DNA of 64,000 nt, taken from the NCBI GenBank assembly GCA_001599815.1, contig BCIA01000004.1, positions 2,611,051 to 2,675,050 on the forward strand. Reading direction: 5' to 3'. This document shows positions 32,377 to 44,435 of this stretch, piece after piece (position 1 is the first letter of the stretch; each line of letters starts with the position of its first letter). Source of the DNA: Furcasterigmium furcatum (taxonomy: Eukaryota > Ascomycota > Sordariomycetes > Glomerellales > Plectosphaerellaceae). Both the position numbers and the translations under genes were made by a program. A model generated the notes under the pieces. The model had not been told where the DNA came from. It saw only the letters and a program-made list of their open reading frames with translations, and made no database searches.

Positions 32377-34532
32377 ATGATTGAAGATTCGGCCTCGATC
32401 CCCGGCTACACCATCCTCAAGGAGGAGCCTGGGGACGTTCCCCCGACATTGTCCGGCCATGGGAACATCCATCCGCTCGGTAAAATGCCACTGTAGACTA
32501 TGACGTGTCAACGAGACCGTATGGCTAACCTCCAGCAGACCCTCTCTCCATTGATGAAATACGTGTTGTTTCGGCCATCATCAAGCAGCGCGCCGGGGAG
32601 AAACTGCTCAAGTTCAACTGCATCACCCTTCGAACCCCGGCGAAAGCGGAGTACATTTCCTTCCGCAGCGGTCGCGGTCCCCGTCCTGTCCGCCGTGCCT
32701 TTGCTATCGTGCTGGAGAACGGCACTTCCAGCGTCGCGGAGGTGATCGTCAGCCTCGGTCGCCAAGCCAAGATCGAGTCATGGAAGGCCGTTCCTGATGT
32801 CGCCCCGACCCTCACCCCCGAGGACCTCGATGTCACGGAGCGTGTTGCCAGGAACGACCCTCACGTCATCGAGGCGTGTCGCCAAATTGGTATTAACAAC
32901 ATGGACCAGGTCTATTTCGACGCCTGGGCCATCGGAGTAGATCACCGATGGGGTTTCGAGCGTCGACTTCAGCAGGGCCTCGCGTACTACCGCGCCTCGC
33001 CTACGGACAACCAGTACGCGCACCCGCTGGACTTCTCCGTCGTTGTCGATACGGAAACCGAAGAGATCCTGGCTCTCGATATCCGGGATGGCGAGAGGGT
33101 CCAGGTTCCCTTGCAGTCTCACAACTATCTTCCAGAGCACATCGGGGACGCGTACAACAAGAGCAGCCTCAAGCCGATCAGCATTACGCAACCCGATGGC
33201 GTGTCATTCCAGGTCCGGGGCAACGAGCTGAGCTGGGCGGGTTTCAAGATGCACATTGGCTTCAACTACCGCGAGGGCATCGTCCTGTCGGATGTCCGCG
33301 TCAATGACCACCACGACGGCAACCGCGAGCGAACCCTGTTCCACCGGATCAGCGTGGTTGAGATGGTTGTGCCATATGGCCACCCTGAGGGCCCTCACCA
33401 ACGCAAGCACGCCTTCGATGTCGGCGAGTACGGCAGCGGTCTGATGACCAACTCCCTCAAGCTCGGCTGCGATTGCAAGGGAGCTATCTACTACATGGAT
33501 GCTGTGATGAGCACCGCCCGAGGTGACCCTGCAGTGGTCAAGAACGCCATTTGTATCCATGAGGAGGATAACGGCCTGCTCTATAAGCATACCGATTTCC
33601 GGGACGGCTCAGTAATATCTGCTCGGGATAGGCGACTCATCATCTCGCAGATCATCACCGCAGCAAACTACGAGTATGCGTTCTACCACACATTCACCCT
33701 TGACGGCACGTATAAGCTTGAGATGAAGTTGACAGGAATGCTCAACACCTACTGCCTTCGTCCCTCAGAGCCTGCGACACCTTTCGGCGCTCAGATCGCC
33801 GAGGGCCTGACTGCGCACAACCATCAGCATATCTTCTCTCTGCGAATCGATCCCGAAATCGATGGCCAGGACAACTCGATCGTGCAGAATGATGCGGTGC
33901 CAATTGAAGCGCCTGTTGGATCACCGGAAAACCCCTACGGCAATGCGTTCTACTGCAAGAAGACACCCCTGTTGACGTCTCTGGATGCTGCGACGAGCTA
34001 CTCCTCCGACACGAGTCGATCCTGGGACATAATCAACCCCAACAGCATCAACCCTGCGACCAAGAAGCCCGTCGCCTACAAAATCCTCAACAACAACTGC
34101 CCCTTGCTGCTGGCCAAGCCTGGAAGCGTCGTCTACGACCGAGCCGCCTTCGCACGGAAGAGCCTGTGGGTTGTGCCCTACAGGGACCACGAAGTCTTCC
34201 CAGCGGGTGACTATGTGTGTCAATCGACCGGTCAGAAACACCCCCATAACCGCACCGTCCTGGACTGGACGGAGGAGGGCGGGAGCATCACGAACACGGA
34301 CATTGTCTGTTACATCCAGTTCGGCCTGACCCATTTTCCGAGAACGGAGGACTTCCCCATCATGCCCACAGAGCCAGTCAGCGTTATGCTGAGGGCGAGC
34401 AATTTCTTTGAGAAGAACCCGGCCTTGTGGGTGCCGTCGTCGGCTGTGGTTGCCGACACCTCATCTAAGAACGCTGATGCAAGCGGGTCTCAATGCTGTG
34501 CTGGACGAGTCTTTGCGGGCGCGAAGCTCTGA
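32377..34532 (+). CDS. Copper (TPQ) amine oxidase, peroxisomal, 698 aa
   Basis: Two exons: join(32377..32479,32539..34532), 2097 bases. The intron acceptor is the second of two adjacent CAGs (CAGCAG), chosen because it restores HPLDPLSIDEI. The cofactor-forming Tyr412 lies in TAANYEYAFYHTF (T-x-x-N-Y-E-Y). The catalytic Asp328 in AFDVGEYG is 84 residues upstream, the spacing expected for this family. Copper ligands are HNHQHIFS and the later HFPRTEDFP. The N2/N3 domains precede the catalytic domain, and the length is normal for the fungal peroxisomal type. The end is A-G-A-K-L (PTS1). Reaction: a primary amine plus oxygen and water gives an aldehyde, ammonia and hydrogen peroxide. The aldehyde dehydrogenase is divergent from it. 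Confidence 0.95.
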
Positions 34533-35955
34533 GCTGGTCATCTACTGTTGCCTGACAGCTGCGGTGGTCTCTCGCACATGCAGTGAAATTTGACAGGTGA
34601 CAGGGGACAGGTCATTTGGTGCACTATAGCTCGAATCAAGCCAAGAATACACCGACTTCCATTTGTAGCTTTCCCAGTAGAATAGAGCATCTCCGGGCAA
34701 CGTACCAGAAGGTTAACCAATGGATATTCATTCAACCCCTGCTCGTCTACATTGGGTTCTCACAGGCCCATAGCAATATCTGTGGCGAAAGTCGCCGGAA
34801 TTTCAACCCGTAGTCTGCGTCCGAGTCGACTACCAAGTCGGACTGCTTACGCCCGGAGAAGGTTCCATGCCGAGCCCAGGAAATTTTGAGATTTTTCCAT
34901 CCGGACCGACTTCAAAACTGATAGTTCCAAGCAAGACTCAGCGGATGGGGTCTGCCCGTGGTCGTACATGGACAGGAATGAAGGAAGACAACATCCACCC
35001 CCGCAGACAGGCAGTGCGGAGGGGTCGGTTATCGAGGATGTACTGCTGTACATGACAGAGTCGCATCGGGCCTGGTCTCCATGGGTGTCATGCAGCTGAC
35101 CTGATGTCAGAGGCTCCAGGTGGTGTGGTTGTGGGCGGGTGACGGAAGGCGGCAGCCAATGGTGAAGGTTCGGGACCGGACAGGGGCGCCGTGCGAGACA
35201 ATGCCAGATTCGCCCCGGCCGCACTGTACGCAGCAGCACTTTACGCCAAGGCTTCTGATTGGTGGTCCGTTGGAGAAACAGGAACCGACTGCTACTTTGC
35301 AGTGAACACCCCGTGACAGGACACCGAGGCCGAGATCAGCACCCACCCAACAACCCCTGCGTCGCCTCCCATCCGACTTGCTCGCTTCTCAGATGGAATG
35401 GCGAGATCAACTAATGCGACGTTGCGTACCTGGATCTCCGTCGGTTACGGGTCAAGCATGGCGATCTATATCGACGCGCTCGACGCGATGAAGTCAAGCC
35501 TGTCCAACTTCTCGCGACAGCTTCACAACAGCAACCAGCCAGCCACCCCCTCAATCACCCCGCCTCTCCGCAATGACCCGGGCCTTGGCCCGTGATGACC
35601 CCTGCAGCGTCGCATCCTCCCGCAGCCAAGCATAGCCGGCACGCGGTTCTTGGCCCGCCCACCCGTCAACCGCCTGTTCCTGATCCAATCTCCCTGGATC
35701 GTGTCTCTCGATCCCCTGGCCGCGTCCGCCGTCCTGGAGCTAGCAGAGCTTTTGTCATGGCCAGCCACGGAGTCTGTCGTTCCTTCACCCGCAACCGGAT
35801 GTTGCTTCCCAACCATTGAGGATGTTGGACGAGACGGTCACGACTGCAATATATGGTCGCGGTAATCCGTTCTCAGTCGCCGACAGAGTTCTTCCGACAC
35901 CGTCGTTCTCTGTCCATTGATTGCCTGTCTTTCTGCCGTTGCAATTCCTCCCACT
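34533..35955. other. Intergenic region upstream of the GH7 cellulase
   Basis: 1.4 kb. Open frames at 34847-35239 and 35523-35865 lie on both strands and lack any domain or splice evidence. An ATATATGG element at about 35850, ~100 bases before the cellulase ATG, may be its TATA element. Confidence 0.35.
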
Positions 35956-37352
35956 ATGGCGCCTCTTTCAGTTCATGCTGGCCTTGTGGCCCTCGTCGCC
36001 GGCTTGGCCATGGCGCAGAAGCCCATCAACGGCGAGGACAACCACCCTCCCCTCAAGACCTGGCGCTGCTCCCATGCCGATGGCTGTGTCGAGCACACCA
36101 ACTACATCGTCCTCGACTCCCTTGCCCATCCCGTCTACCAGGAGGCCACCGGCGAGAGCTGCGGATCCTGGGGCAACCCTCCTCCCGTGGATGCCTGCCC
36201 GAACCGCGAGGAGTGCGCCGAGAACTGCGTCATGGAGGCCGTCAAGGACTACTCCGAATATGGCATCGAGACCGCTGGTGATGCACTCACCCTGTACCAG
36301 CTCGTCGACGGCCAGCTCAAGTCCCCTCGTGTCTATCTTCTCGACGAGACGAAGCAGCAGTACGAGATGCTCCATCTGACCGGCGCCGAGTTCACCTTCG
36401 ACGTTGATGCCTCGAAGCTGCCGTGTGGCATGAACAGTGCCCTGTACCTGTCCGAGATGCTGGCGGATGGCGGCAAGAGCCCCTTGAACACTGGAGGCGC
36501 CAACTTTGGCACCGGCTACTGTGATGCCCAGTGCTTCACAACCCCCTTCATCAACGGCGAGGTGAATAACTTCTTTAGTCACTGAACGATGAGAAAAACT
36601 GACCACGTCACAGGGCAACATCGAGGGCTACGGCTCCTGCTGTGGTGAAATGGTGAGTTCGCAGCCATGACTACCCCTTCTACAATCACGACTAACAGGC
36701 CCAGGACATCTGGGAAGCCAACTCCAGAGCCGTCCACATCGCTCCCCATCCCTGCAACATCACCGAGCTCTACGAGTGCACTGGCGAAGAGTGCGCGTTC
36801 GAGGGTGTCTGCGACAAGAACGGCTGCGCCTGGAACCCCTACCGCGTCGACCAGGACGACTACTACGGCCGCGGCGACGAGTTCCGCGTCGACACGACCC
36901 GCCTCTTCACCGTCATCACGACCTTCCCCGCCGACGAGAACGGCAAGCTGACCAGCATCCACCGCTCCTACGTCCAGGACGGCCGCCTCATCCGCAGCGA
37001 GATCGTCAATAACCCCGACCTGCCGCAGGTGAACTACATGGACGACGAGTTCTGCGACGCCACCGGCTCCCGGCGGTTCATGGAACTCGGCGCCCATGAG
37101 GCCATGGGTGACGCCATGACCCGCGGAATGGTCCTGGCCATCAGCCTCTGGTGGGACGCCGGCGGCAACATGCTGTGGATGGATGGCGCTTCGCAGAATG
37201 CCGGGCCCTGCAACGATACCGAGGGCAACCCGACGAACATCGTCAAGGTTGAGCCCAACCCCGTCGTCACCCTCAGCAACATTAAGTGGGGTGAGATTGG
37301 AACGACCTGGAAGGCGGACTGCGCGGCGCCGCCCAAGCTCAAGCTGTTCTAA
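35956..37352 (+). CDS. GH7 cellulase (endoglucanase- or cellobiohydrolase-type), secreted, no CBM, 430 aa
   Basis: Three exons: join(35956..36561,36614..36652,36705..37352), 1293 bases; both introns are 52 bases and the middle exon is 39. The signal peptide spans about residues 1-19 (MAPLSVHAGLVALVAGLAMA). The GH7 catalytic motif GYGSCCGEMDIWEANS is assembled across exons 2 and 3 and provides the nucleophile Glu, the assisting Asp and the acid/base Glu. About 20 cysteines support the disulfide-rich jelly roll. The protein ends at KLKLF with no linker or cellulose-binding module. Retaining glycosidase acting on beta-1,4-glucan. The loops around the tunnel look shortened compared with classic CBH1, which leans to endoglucanase, but I cannot settle this from sequence alone. 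Confidence 0.93.
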
Positions 37353-37572
37353 GAGGGAGACTCTGGCTCTCGGTGTCTTATGGGGACATCGAATCTCAAA
37401 CAGACAATTGCATCCGAGATTGAACCGCAATCCTTTGGATTCCCAGGTTTACAAATAATGCTAGATTAAATACAAGCATGCTATCTCGGATATGTGACTT
37501 CTTTCGTTGTGTCAATTTCTTACATGCTGCTACAAGCTGATGGAGCGGCGCAGTGCTTCTCTCCTGGGACCC

Positions 37573-38739
37573 TCATGCGACCCCGACAGCCTTGGAAACG
37601 GCTTGCTCCAGTCCCTGCTTGTACAGCTGCGCCCTGCCGTATGACTCGGCATATGCTGCTCCGACTACCTCCTCCACAGACGCAGGCTCGAACTTGGGAG
37701 CATCCGTCGGCTTCTTGCAAGTGGGGATGCAGTCGACCATGTAGTCCGGGTTGCCGGAGACGAAGACGGGGATGGAGTAGCGCTCCTTTCCGGACTTGTT
37801 GATGACGCGGTGGACATTGCTCTTGTACTTCTCGTTGGTCCATCGGGCCATGAGATTGCCCAGGTTGACCACGAACGCGCCCTCGGTGGGTGGCACCTAT
37901 TGCAACCTCAGTCACCTGTATCCTTCACGATATGGCACGAGGGTGGTCACTCACATCGATCCACGTCTCGTTGTTCTTGTCCCACACCTGGAGACCATCA
38001 ACCTTATCCTGGAGCAGCATGGTGATGGCCCCAAAGTCGGTGTGGGCGCCGATGCCGCGCGTCAGCTTCTCGTCTGCGTCGGGAGGCTGCGAGGGATAAT
38101 GCAGCAGCCTCATCGTCGCGACGGCACCGTCCATGAACCTGGTGAAGTAGTTCTCCTCCAGATCCAGAGACAGGGCCAGCACCCTCATCAGGTCAGACGC
38201 CAGGCTCAGCGCGGCGTCGTAGTACTGCATCGTCTGGGCGCGGAAGCCCTCCAGCTCGCTCCCGAGGGCCTGCGGCCACTGGTTCGGCCCGCTGTTCAGC
38301 CTCTTGTTGACGAAGTAGGGGTGCGTCTCCGCGATCTCGTCGCCGATGTAGAAGCCCTCCTTCAGCTCGGGCTGCGTACCCTGTTCGAGGATCTGGGACC
38401 CGATGCGCTCGTAGCCGCGGTTCCAGGTGTTGTTCTCCTTGGCGACCTGCTGCTTGCCCTCCAGGGGCAGGGCGAAGAACTTCTTGGTCCACTCCATCAC
38501 GGCCCGCTGCAGCTCGAGGGGGACGGAGTGCCCCACGATCTGGAAGAAGCCATTGTAGAGGCAGCTCTCGCGGACCTGGTCGACGATCTGCTGCTTCTTC
38601 GCCGCGTCTCCGGAGTAGAAGCCTGGGTGAGGTCAGATAATGAGCAACTAGTAGGCCCCGGCTGTAGGAGTTATTGAAGTTATGAGAGGGAGAGTTACGT
38701 ACCCGAGAAGTCGATGACGGGGATCTCGAGCTTGCCCAT
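37573..38739 (-). CDS. 2-oxoglutarate/Fe(II) oxygenase, isopenicillin-N-synthase-like, 342 aa
   Basis: Three exons: complement(join(37573..37896,37955..38622,38703..38739)), 1029 bases; introns 58 and 80. The N-terminal DIOX_N domain starts IPVIDFSGFYSGD and runs through GFFQIVGHSVPLELQ. The double-stranded beta-helix has H-x-D in GIGAHTDFGAITMLLQD, the distal His in NVHRVINKSGKERYS and the 2-oxoglutarate-binding R-x-S in the same segment. Such soluble enzymes hydroxylate or desaturate small molecules in catabolic or secondary-metabolite pathways. It faces the Rieske oxygenase gene across a 0.9 kb divergent promoter, and its stop lies about 220 bases from the stop of the GH7 gene. Substrate unknown; a thymine-dioxygenase-like or biosynthetic role are both possible. 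Confidence 0.92.
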
Positions 38740-39663
38740 GTTCAACGAGAATGAGATTATGAAGGCTTGTAAAGTGTCTTGATGGTGATTTGATATGGCG
38801 GCTAGAATAGGCTCAATTGATCACGACATAGGTTGCTAAATGCAATGATGAGTTTATACATGCCGTTCGTCACGGCGACTGGGTGATGATGCCGTGGTCG
38901 CGAACCGGTTGAACTGCGTGTCACCAAGCTACTGAGTAGGACCGACGAGGACCACCATCTGTCCCGACTCGCCTGCACCACACTTCCCATGAGTGGGGAT
39001 CTCTAACCAATCCACTTTCGTATCTGCTAGCAGGGAATGGGTTAAAGGGCGATGACTAGCTACAGTTCCGACTCCGGCACAAAGGTGGCAGATAAGCCCT
39101 CCCACTCCTGCTGCACCACCCCCATTTACGATCTATGTGCCCCCATTCTCGCCCTCCAGGGGGCCATACCGCACCTACAGACAAACAGGAATGCGACTTG
39201 AGTTGATGAGGTGAAACATAGACTCTTTGTACCTAATAGGGCACTCCCGGTTTGTCAGCCCTCCTCAGATCGAGCAGGCCACTGGAACCGGCAGTCAGGG
39301 CGAGGAGCCCGTATCATGACTCGATGCACAGCAATCAACGCCCCCAAGGCCGCTGTCGCGCCCCCGCTCCAGCAGTAGTGTGCTCCACTGATAGCACCCG
39401 GTTGGTGATCTTTGCGGGGTAAGTCTCAGGGTGTTTGGCGGGTATGTCCTGATCTGGCATATCGTGAAGGCGACTGTTGGGGATCTGGATGATAAGGGAG
39501 CCGTCATCGAGAGAGATTCAGGACACGAGTAGTTGTGAGGATACTCCGCAGCAAACGCATCTCCTCGAAGACATCACAAGTCAAGTCATTGTTTGGTTTC
39601 ACCTCTTGGCCTCACTCTCAGTGTCGATAACTCACATATCATCTCATCTCCAATACCACCACC
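38740..39663. other. Divergent promoter region, 2OG oxygenase / Rieske oxygenase
   Basis: 924 bases between two oxygenase genes read in opposite directions. No supported open frame; C-rich boxes occur at 39100-39160. Probably shared regulatory DNA. Confidence 0.4.
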
Positions 39664-41039
39664 ATGTTGCGATTCCTTGGCCTTGCATCCAGCGAGAGCA
39701 CCCCATCAAAGCCCACACCATCCCGAGGGCTACCAGCATCATGGTACAGGTCTGAGGAGCTCTTCCAGCTCGAGCGCCGGGCGATCTTCTCGAGGAAATG
39801 GATCCTCCTCACCCACACTCTGCGCTTCAAAGAAGCCGGAGACTACTTGGCCTTCAACTACGCCGAGTTCGCCTTCTTCCTTGTCCGCGACCGCGACGGC
39901 AACATTAACGGATTCCACAACGTCTGCCGGCACAGAGCCTTCCCCGTGGTGCAGCAGGGGTCAGGTAAGGCGAGCATCCTCAGCTGCAAATACCACGGCT
40001 GGTCCTACGGCTTCAAAGGGAACCTTGCCAAGGCGCCGCGTTTTGACACGGTCAAGGGCTTCGATAAAAGCCAGCACGGCCTCCTACCCATCCGTGTCCA
40101 CGTCGACCAGGTCGGCTTTATCTGGGTCAATCTGCAGGCCGGCGACGGCGAGGCCGACGTCCGGTGGTCCGACGACTTCGACGGCGTGGACGAGCACAAG
40201 AGGATGACTGCCTTCGACTTTGGGGGCGGGTACTCCTTCGACCACTGCTGGGAGATGGACCTGGATGCCAACTGGAAGGGCGTCATGGAGAACTACAACG
40301 AGTGCTATCACTGTCCGACATCGCACCCGCTCATCACCGGCGTGTCGGACCTGAGCAAGTATGAGGTGAGGCCGAACAAGGGCTGCCTCGAGCACACGAT
40401 CATCAACAAGAAGGCGCAGGACGAGGAGGATGAGTTTCGGCGGAGCATCACGTTCTTCTTCCCTTCAACTTCTGTAACAGTAACGTGCGTCAGCCGCTGA
40501 GCCACGACGTGGTCTTTCTTTCATCATGGCCGAGACTAACATCGCAACAGTCAGAATTTCTTCTACATTCAACGAATGATACCTGTCAGCGCCACCAAGA
40601 CCAAGATCGAGAATGAGGTCTATCGCCATAAGAACGCCAAGGACGAGGAGTTTGATGCGATTATCGCATTCTACAAACAGGTCCTGGATGAGGACAAAAT
40701 GCTCTGCAACGGCGCACAGGAGAACCTCAACACTGGCGTGTTCGTAAACGGAGAGCTCCATCCGGACAAGGAGAGGGTAAGTTTGAGAATTCAACTGGCG
40801 GTGTAGCACTTATTGATTCTGACCGCTTAAAATAGGGGCCCATCCACTTCCAAAACACCGTAAGGAAAGAAGTCATGGAGCACAGGGCCAAGGAAGTGGA
40901 ATATGGGCAGCCCATCTGGCCGGCTGCGCCCAAGGTGACGGGTGAGATGAAAACTTCAAAGTTGAGAGAGGAAGAGGACTTTTGTTCCGAGTTGGAAGCA
41001 GCGGCCTGCATGGCGGGAAAGGCGGAACTTGCGTGGTGA
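39664..41039 (+). CDS. Rieske non-heme iron oxygenase, choline-monooxygenase-like, 416 aa
   Basis: Three exons: join(39664..40484,40551..40776,40836..41039), 1251 bases. The Rieske [2Fe-2S] site is C88-R-H90 and C108-K-Y-H111. The mononuclear iron site lies in ENYNECYHCPTSHPL, a match to D/E-N-Y-x-E-x-Y-H-x-P-x-x-H. The first donor (GTGCGT at 40485) was preferred over a nearer GTAACG because only it gives SVTVTQNFFYIQRM in frame. Members oxidise aromatic rings, N-methyl groups or choline-like compounds with a separate reductase; no reductase is encoded nearby. The layout (N-terminal Rieske, C-terminal START-like domain, ~420 aa) fits fungal choline-monooxygenase-like proteins. Divergent from the 2OG oxygenase, and convergent with the C2H2 regulator. 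Substrate uncertain. Confidence 0.91.
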
Positions 41040-41367
41040 TCTCACTTCACCCTGTTGTCATTGGTGTTGAATCACGAGGAATTCAATTCTTGTTTGATAG
41101 TTCAGGCGGCATGTATGAACAAGATATTGTAACCTGTATCCGGATCAACTGGAGCCTTCGCTCTCAAGACTCTGCGTGACAGAACTCCGGCCTGTGAGTC
41201 TACCCAACGGTTCAATATGCTGCACTCGGACTCTGAACTCCGGGTACAATGACTTCATCGCATTTTCTGGCATATGAAGGCACGAGAAAGGCATCACATT
41301 AGGCACCGCAACATCGGAGAATGTCAAGTCCCAAATGAATTCCATTGTAACATCAAAACCTACGTGC
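41040..41367. other. Convergent spacer
   Basis: 328 bases between the Rieske oxygenase and the C2H2 regulator, which converge. Nothing recognised. Confidence 0.35.
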
Positions 41368-44300
41368 TTACATCGCATGATCCTCATCATCATATTGATT
41401 GATCAACCGCTGAGGCACCAGACCTCTCAAGACAACGACACCAGCGTGCACAATGCCCCATCTGACCTTGGTCAGCATCTCCGCCACCGTCCAGACCAGT
41501 CCGTTCGTCTTGTGTTGTTCCCTGGACAGAGAAGCACTACGCCGCTGTGCGCTCTCTGCCATGCTGGCTACGAGCGCCTTCATGTCGCTCTGGGGGTCCC
41601 AAATCATCTCATCCTCGTCGATGAGCTCATCCATCTCCTCGGCCTCGTTCTCCCACTGGAGGGAATTGTTCCGCGCCCGTTTGGGGCGGGTGTGCTGGTA
41701 TGCCCAGCAGGTCAGCGTGACCAGGTACAAGCACCACGGGACGTGGAAGAGGCTCATGGCCTCCGAGTCCACGAGAATATTCGCGCTTTCGTGCAGCAGG
41801 CGTGCGGAATGCCAGGCCGCGATATCAGCGGAGACCCCTTGGGATTCAGCATCGGTCTGGTCGGCCCCTGGCCTCGGCTGGCCTGGCGGACAAGCCCACT
41901 GCCTGACGATGCGGGCTGAACGCAGATAATCCCTTTGCTGAACTGGCCGTCCCAGAATATGGCGGGCTCCGGCGTAGATTTGCACGTCCAGAAAGTCCAT
42001 GTTGAGCAATGCCTGCGCCGAGTGGTAGAGTGCGTTGTAAGCCGCTGCAAACGCCACGACTTGTCCAGCATCGCTCTCAAATCCAGACGCGGCACTTCCT
42101 TGAGAAAAGCTCGACTGTCTTCCCCTGCTCTGCTGGGCGCGGTGGAGGGCGGCGGTGTGATATGTGTCAAAGTCTGCCTTCCACGCGTCATATGCCGTGC
42201 GTATGAGGTCCCGCCAGCCGGCACTGGGTCTACCGTCCGACACGACGCCGAGCGACGTTTGGTCGCGGCGCTGCATATCCCAAGCCACGGACATCAGGCC
42301 ATGAAGGATTAGAATCCGGGAGAGCCCGGTCAAGTTCGTCGGACGAGGTGTCGAGCGAGCGAGATAAGATTTCAAAGCAGCAAGGAAAGAAATGCCACCA
42401 GTCTGGTTGAGAGAGTGTGAGGCTGTCCTCCACCCAGACGCCCAGGCCACGGCGTCACGAGCCTCCCAGACACTCTGGCTGCAGGGCATCTCGACGCGGA
42501 GCTCGAATGCAGACATGCAGAGACTCTGGCAGAAAAGGACCGCGTGTTGAGTATCCCACATGAAACAGAGAAGAGCAAGCCTGTTCAAATTGGTCAGAAC
42601 CCCAGGTCATCTGGATGCTCGGCAGGTGATGGGAAATACTACTAGCATACCTTTTCTTCTGCTCCGCGATGGCCCACCGTTCCCACGCGTTTCCAAGTGC
42701 CTTTCCATGATCCTCTGCAACCCCCATCGGCGGGCCGGTTGGCTTGACAGATTGGCAGTCAGATCGCCGGATCAAATTAATAAGCAGCCCGTGGAAGAGG
42801 TGGCTCATATCATGCTGCTTCTGTCCTGCTCGTGACTTGCCGAAACACTCGACAAGGAGAATGGTCTGGAGAGCCCAGAGATCCGGACGGGGCGAGAAGC
42901 CCGCATGCGCGAAGATGCTCGGACGGATAACGTCGTGGATGCAGACGGCAAGCTGATGCGAGTCTTTACCCGAGTAGGTCGCCCCAAGGAGCAGGATGGA
43001 GAGTAGTAATAGGGGCTCTGCCTCTGGGGGTCTGAATGTCGCCATATGTATCAAGGGATATGCGGTGTTGAATCGCTTGAAGTATAGATCGAGGTAGCTT
43101 TGCATCGAGGATAGCGACAATAACGGATCCTGCCGGATGGGGTGTCGCGCATCAGGGACAATTGGATTGGATGCCTCGATGGTGTCTAGGATCCGTTGGC
43201 GAACGCTCTCATCTAGCTCTGGTAAGGTGGTAGACTCTATCAGCATTGAGAATGGTTTCTCAAGCTCTGGTTGTGTTTGTTGAACCGCGATGGCGGGGTT
43301 TCGCTTCTTTTGCGGTGGCGGCGTTGGCCCGAGAGGGCCAGTCGCCCGCTGCGAAGCGGAAGGTGAAGGTAAAGGTCTCGAACCGGGCTGCTTCGGCGGT
43401 GGCGCCATGGTAGGAGGCTGAGCTACCTGCGGGACCTGTCGGGGATTTGGTCGAAGACTCTTGTCGTAGGTTGCTTGGTCGGCTTGATCCGGCCAAAGCT
43501 GGGAGCTGTTGATCGACTCCGGGGAGACGTAGGAAGGGTTATTCGCGGTCATGTCTTGACCGAGGGTGGGGAATAAGCTGTTGTCGGCGACTCCGCCGGA
43601 AAGGGAGTTGTCTTTCACGTTGAAAAGCCAATTATAGTCTAGGGCAGTGGTGTATGGCATGTTGAAGGAGCTGGCTGTGTCTGGTTGGAATATCTGGTCG
43701 TACTGAAGATCGTCAGACCAAGAGAAGTCCCCTTCGAGGCTCATGTACTGAGATGAACCTGGCCAGGGGTCGTGATCGGCTGAGTCGAAGCTACCATTCT
43801 GATATGAGTTGTCGAAACTGTTGAGTTGTGCGTCGGGAAGCTGCTGGAGGGCTGCCGCGTATGGTTGGTATTCCGCTTGCAATGACGCCCCGGACTGCTT
43901 CCTGGGGGTAGGTTGCTTACGGGGGATGGCGATGGGTGCTGCGTCAGAGAATCCGAATGAATCTTCCTCCGGTTCGGGAGACGGCTCTTGTAATGTCACG
44001 TTGGTAGGCCGAGCAGATGAAGACTCCTCCAGCTCCGTAGGAGCCAAGCAGGGTCTCTTTTCCACGACGGTTCCGTCGGGTGCCCTCCAAGATCGTTTTC
44101 TGGTGTCAAGGACGCCGTAGCCAGGGCCTCCTGCTTCTAAGTCCTTCTGGCGATGTCTTTCCATATGCCTCTCTGCCTCCCTCGTCAGCCGTTACATTCG
44201 GATTGTATTTGCAGTGAGCTTGTCGAGATCCAGCCTTACTCAGAAGATCGGGGCGCTTGAAATGCGCCTGGCAAAATGAGCACGATAGACCACCTTCAGC

Positions 44301-44435
44301 ATGGTTGAGGGCATGCCTTTGGAGGTGTTCGGCTCGCGTGAAGCGCTTGCTGCACCCAGGATGTTCACACTCGAACGACTTGTCACTTGACCGAGGGCCA
44401 CCGGTGCGCCTCTGAGTCGACTTGTTCCCATCCAT
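41368..44435 (-). CDS. C2H2 zinc-finger transcription factor with fungal-specific regulatory domain, 976 aa
   Basis: Three exons: complement(join(41368..42580,42651..44172,44240..44435)), 2931 bases. Two adjacent C2H2 fingers lie near the N-terminus. Finger 1 is CEHPGCSKRFTRAEHLQRH, continuing to a second His. Finger 2 is CSFCQAHFKRPDLLKRHMER, completed across the first intron. A basic linker (KRSWRAPDGTVVEKRP) and a long Ser/Pro/Gln-rich stretch follow. From ~residue 400 there is a fungal_trans-type helical domain (YLDLYFKRFNTAYPLIHMAT, later WERWAIAEQKKR). No Zn2Cys6 cluster is present; this C2H2 plus fungal_trans pairing is a known ascomycete class. The acidic tail region EMDELIDEDEMIWDP could be an activator. 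It sits between the Rieske oxygenase and a flavoprotein monooxygenase, so it may regulate them. Target inferred. Confidence 0.9.

Noticed and set aside
36579..37430. Minus-strand 283-codon frame over the GH7 gene
   Set aside because: Val/Glu/Gly-rich shadow of a GC-rich plus-strand exon; the GH7 motifs on the plus strand are decisive.
37796..38677. Plus-strand 293-codon frame over the 2OG oxygenase
   Set aside because: Leu/Val/Arg-rich antisense shadow; iron-binding motifs are on the minus strand.
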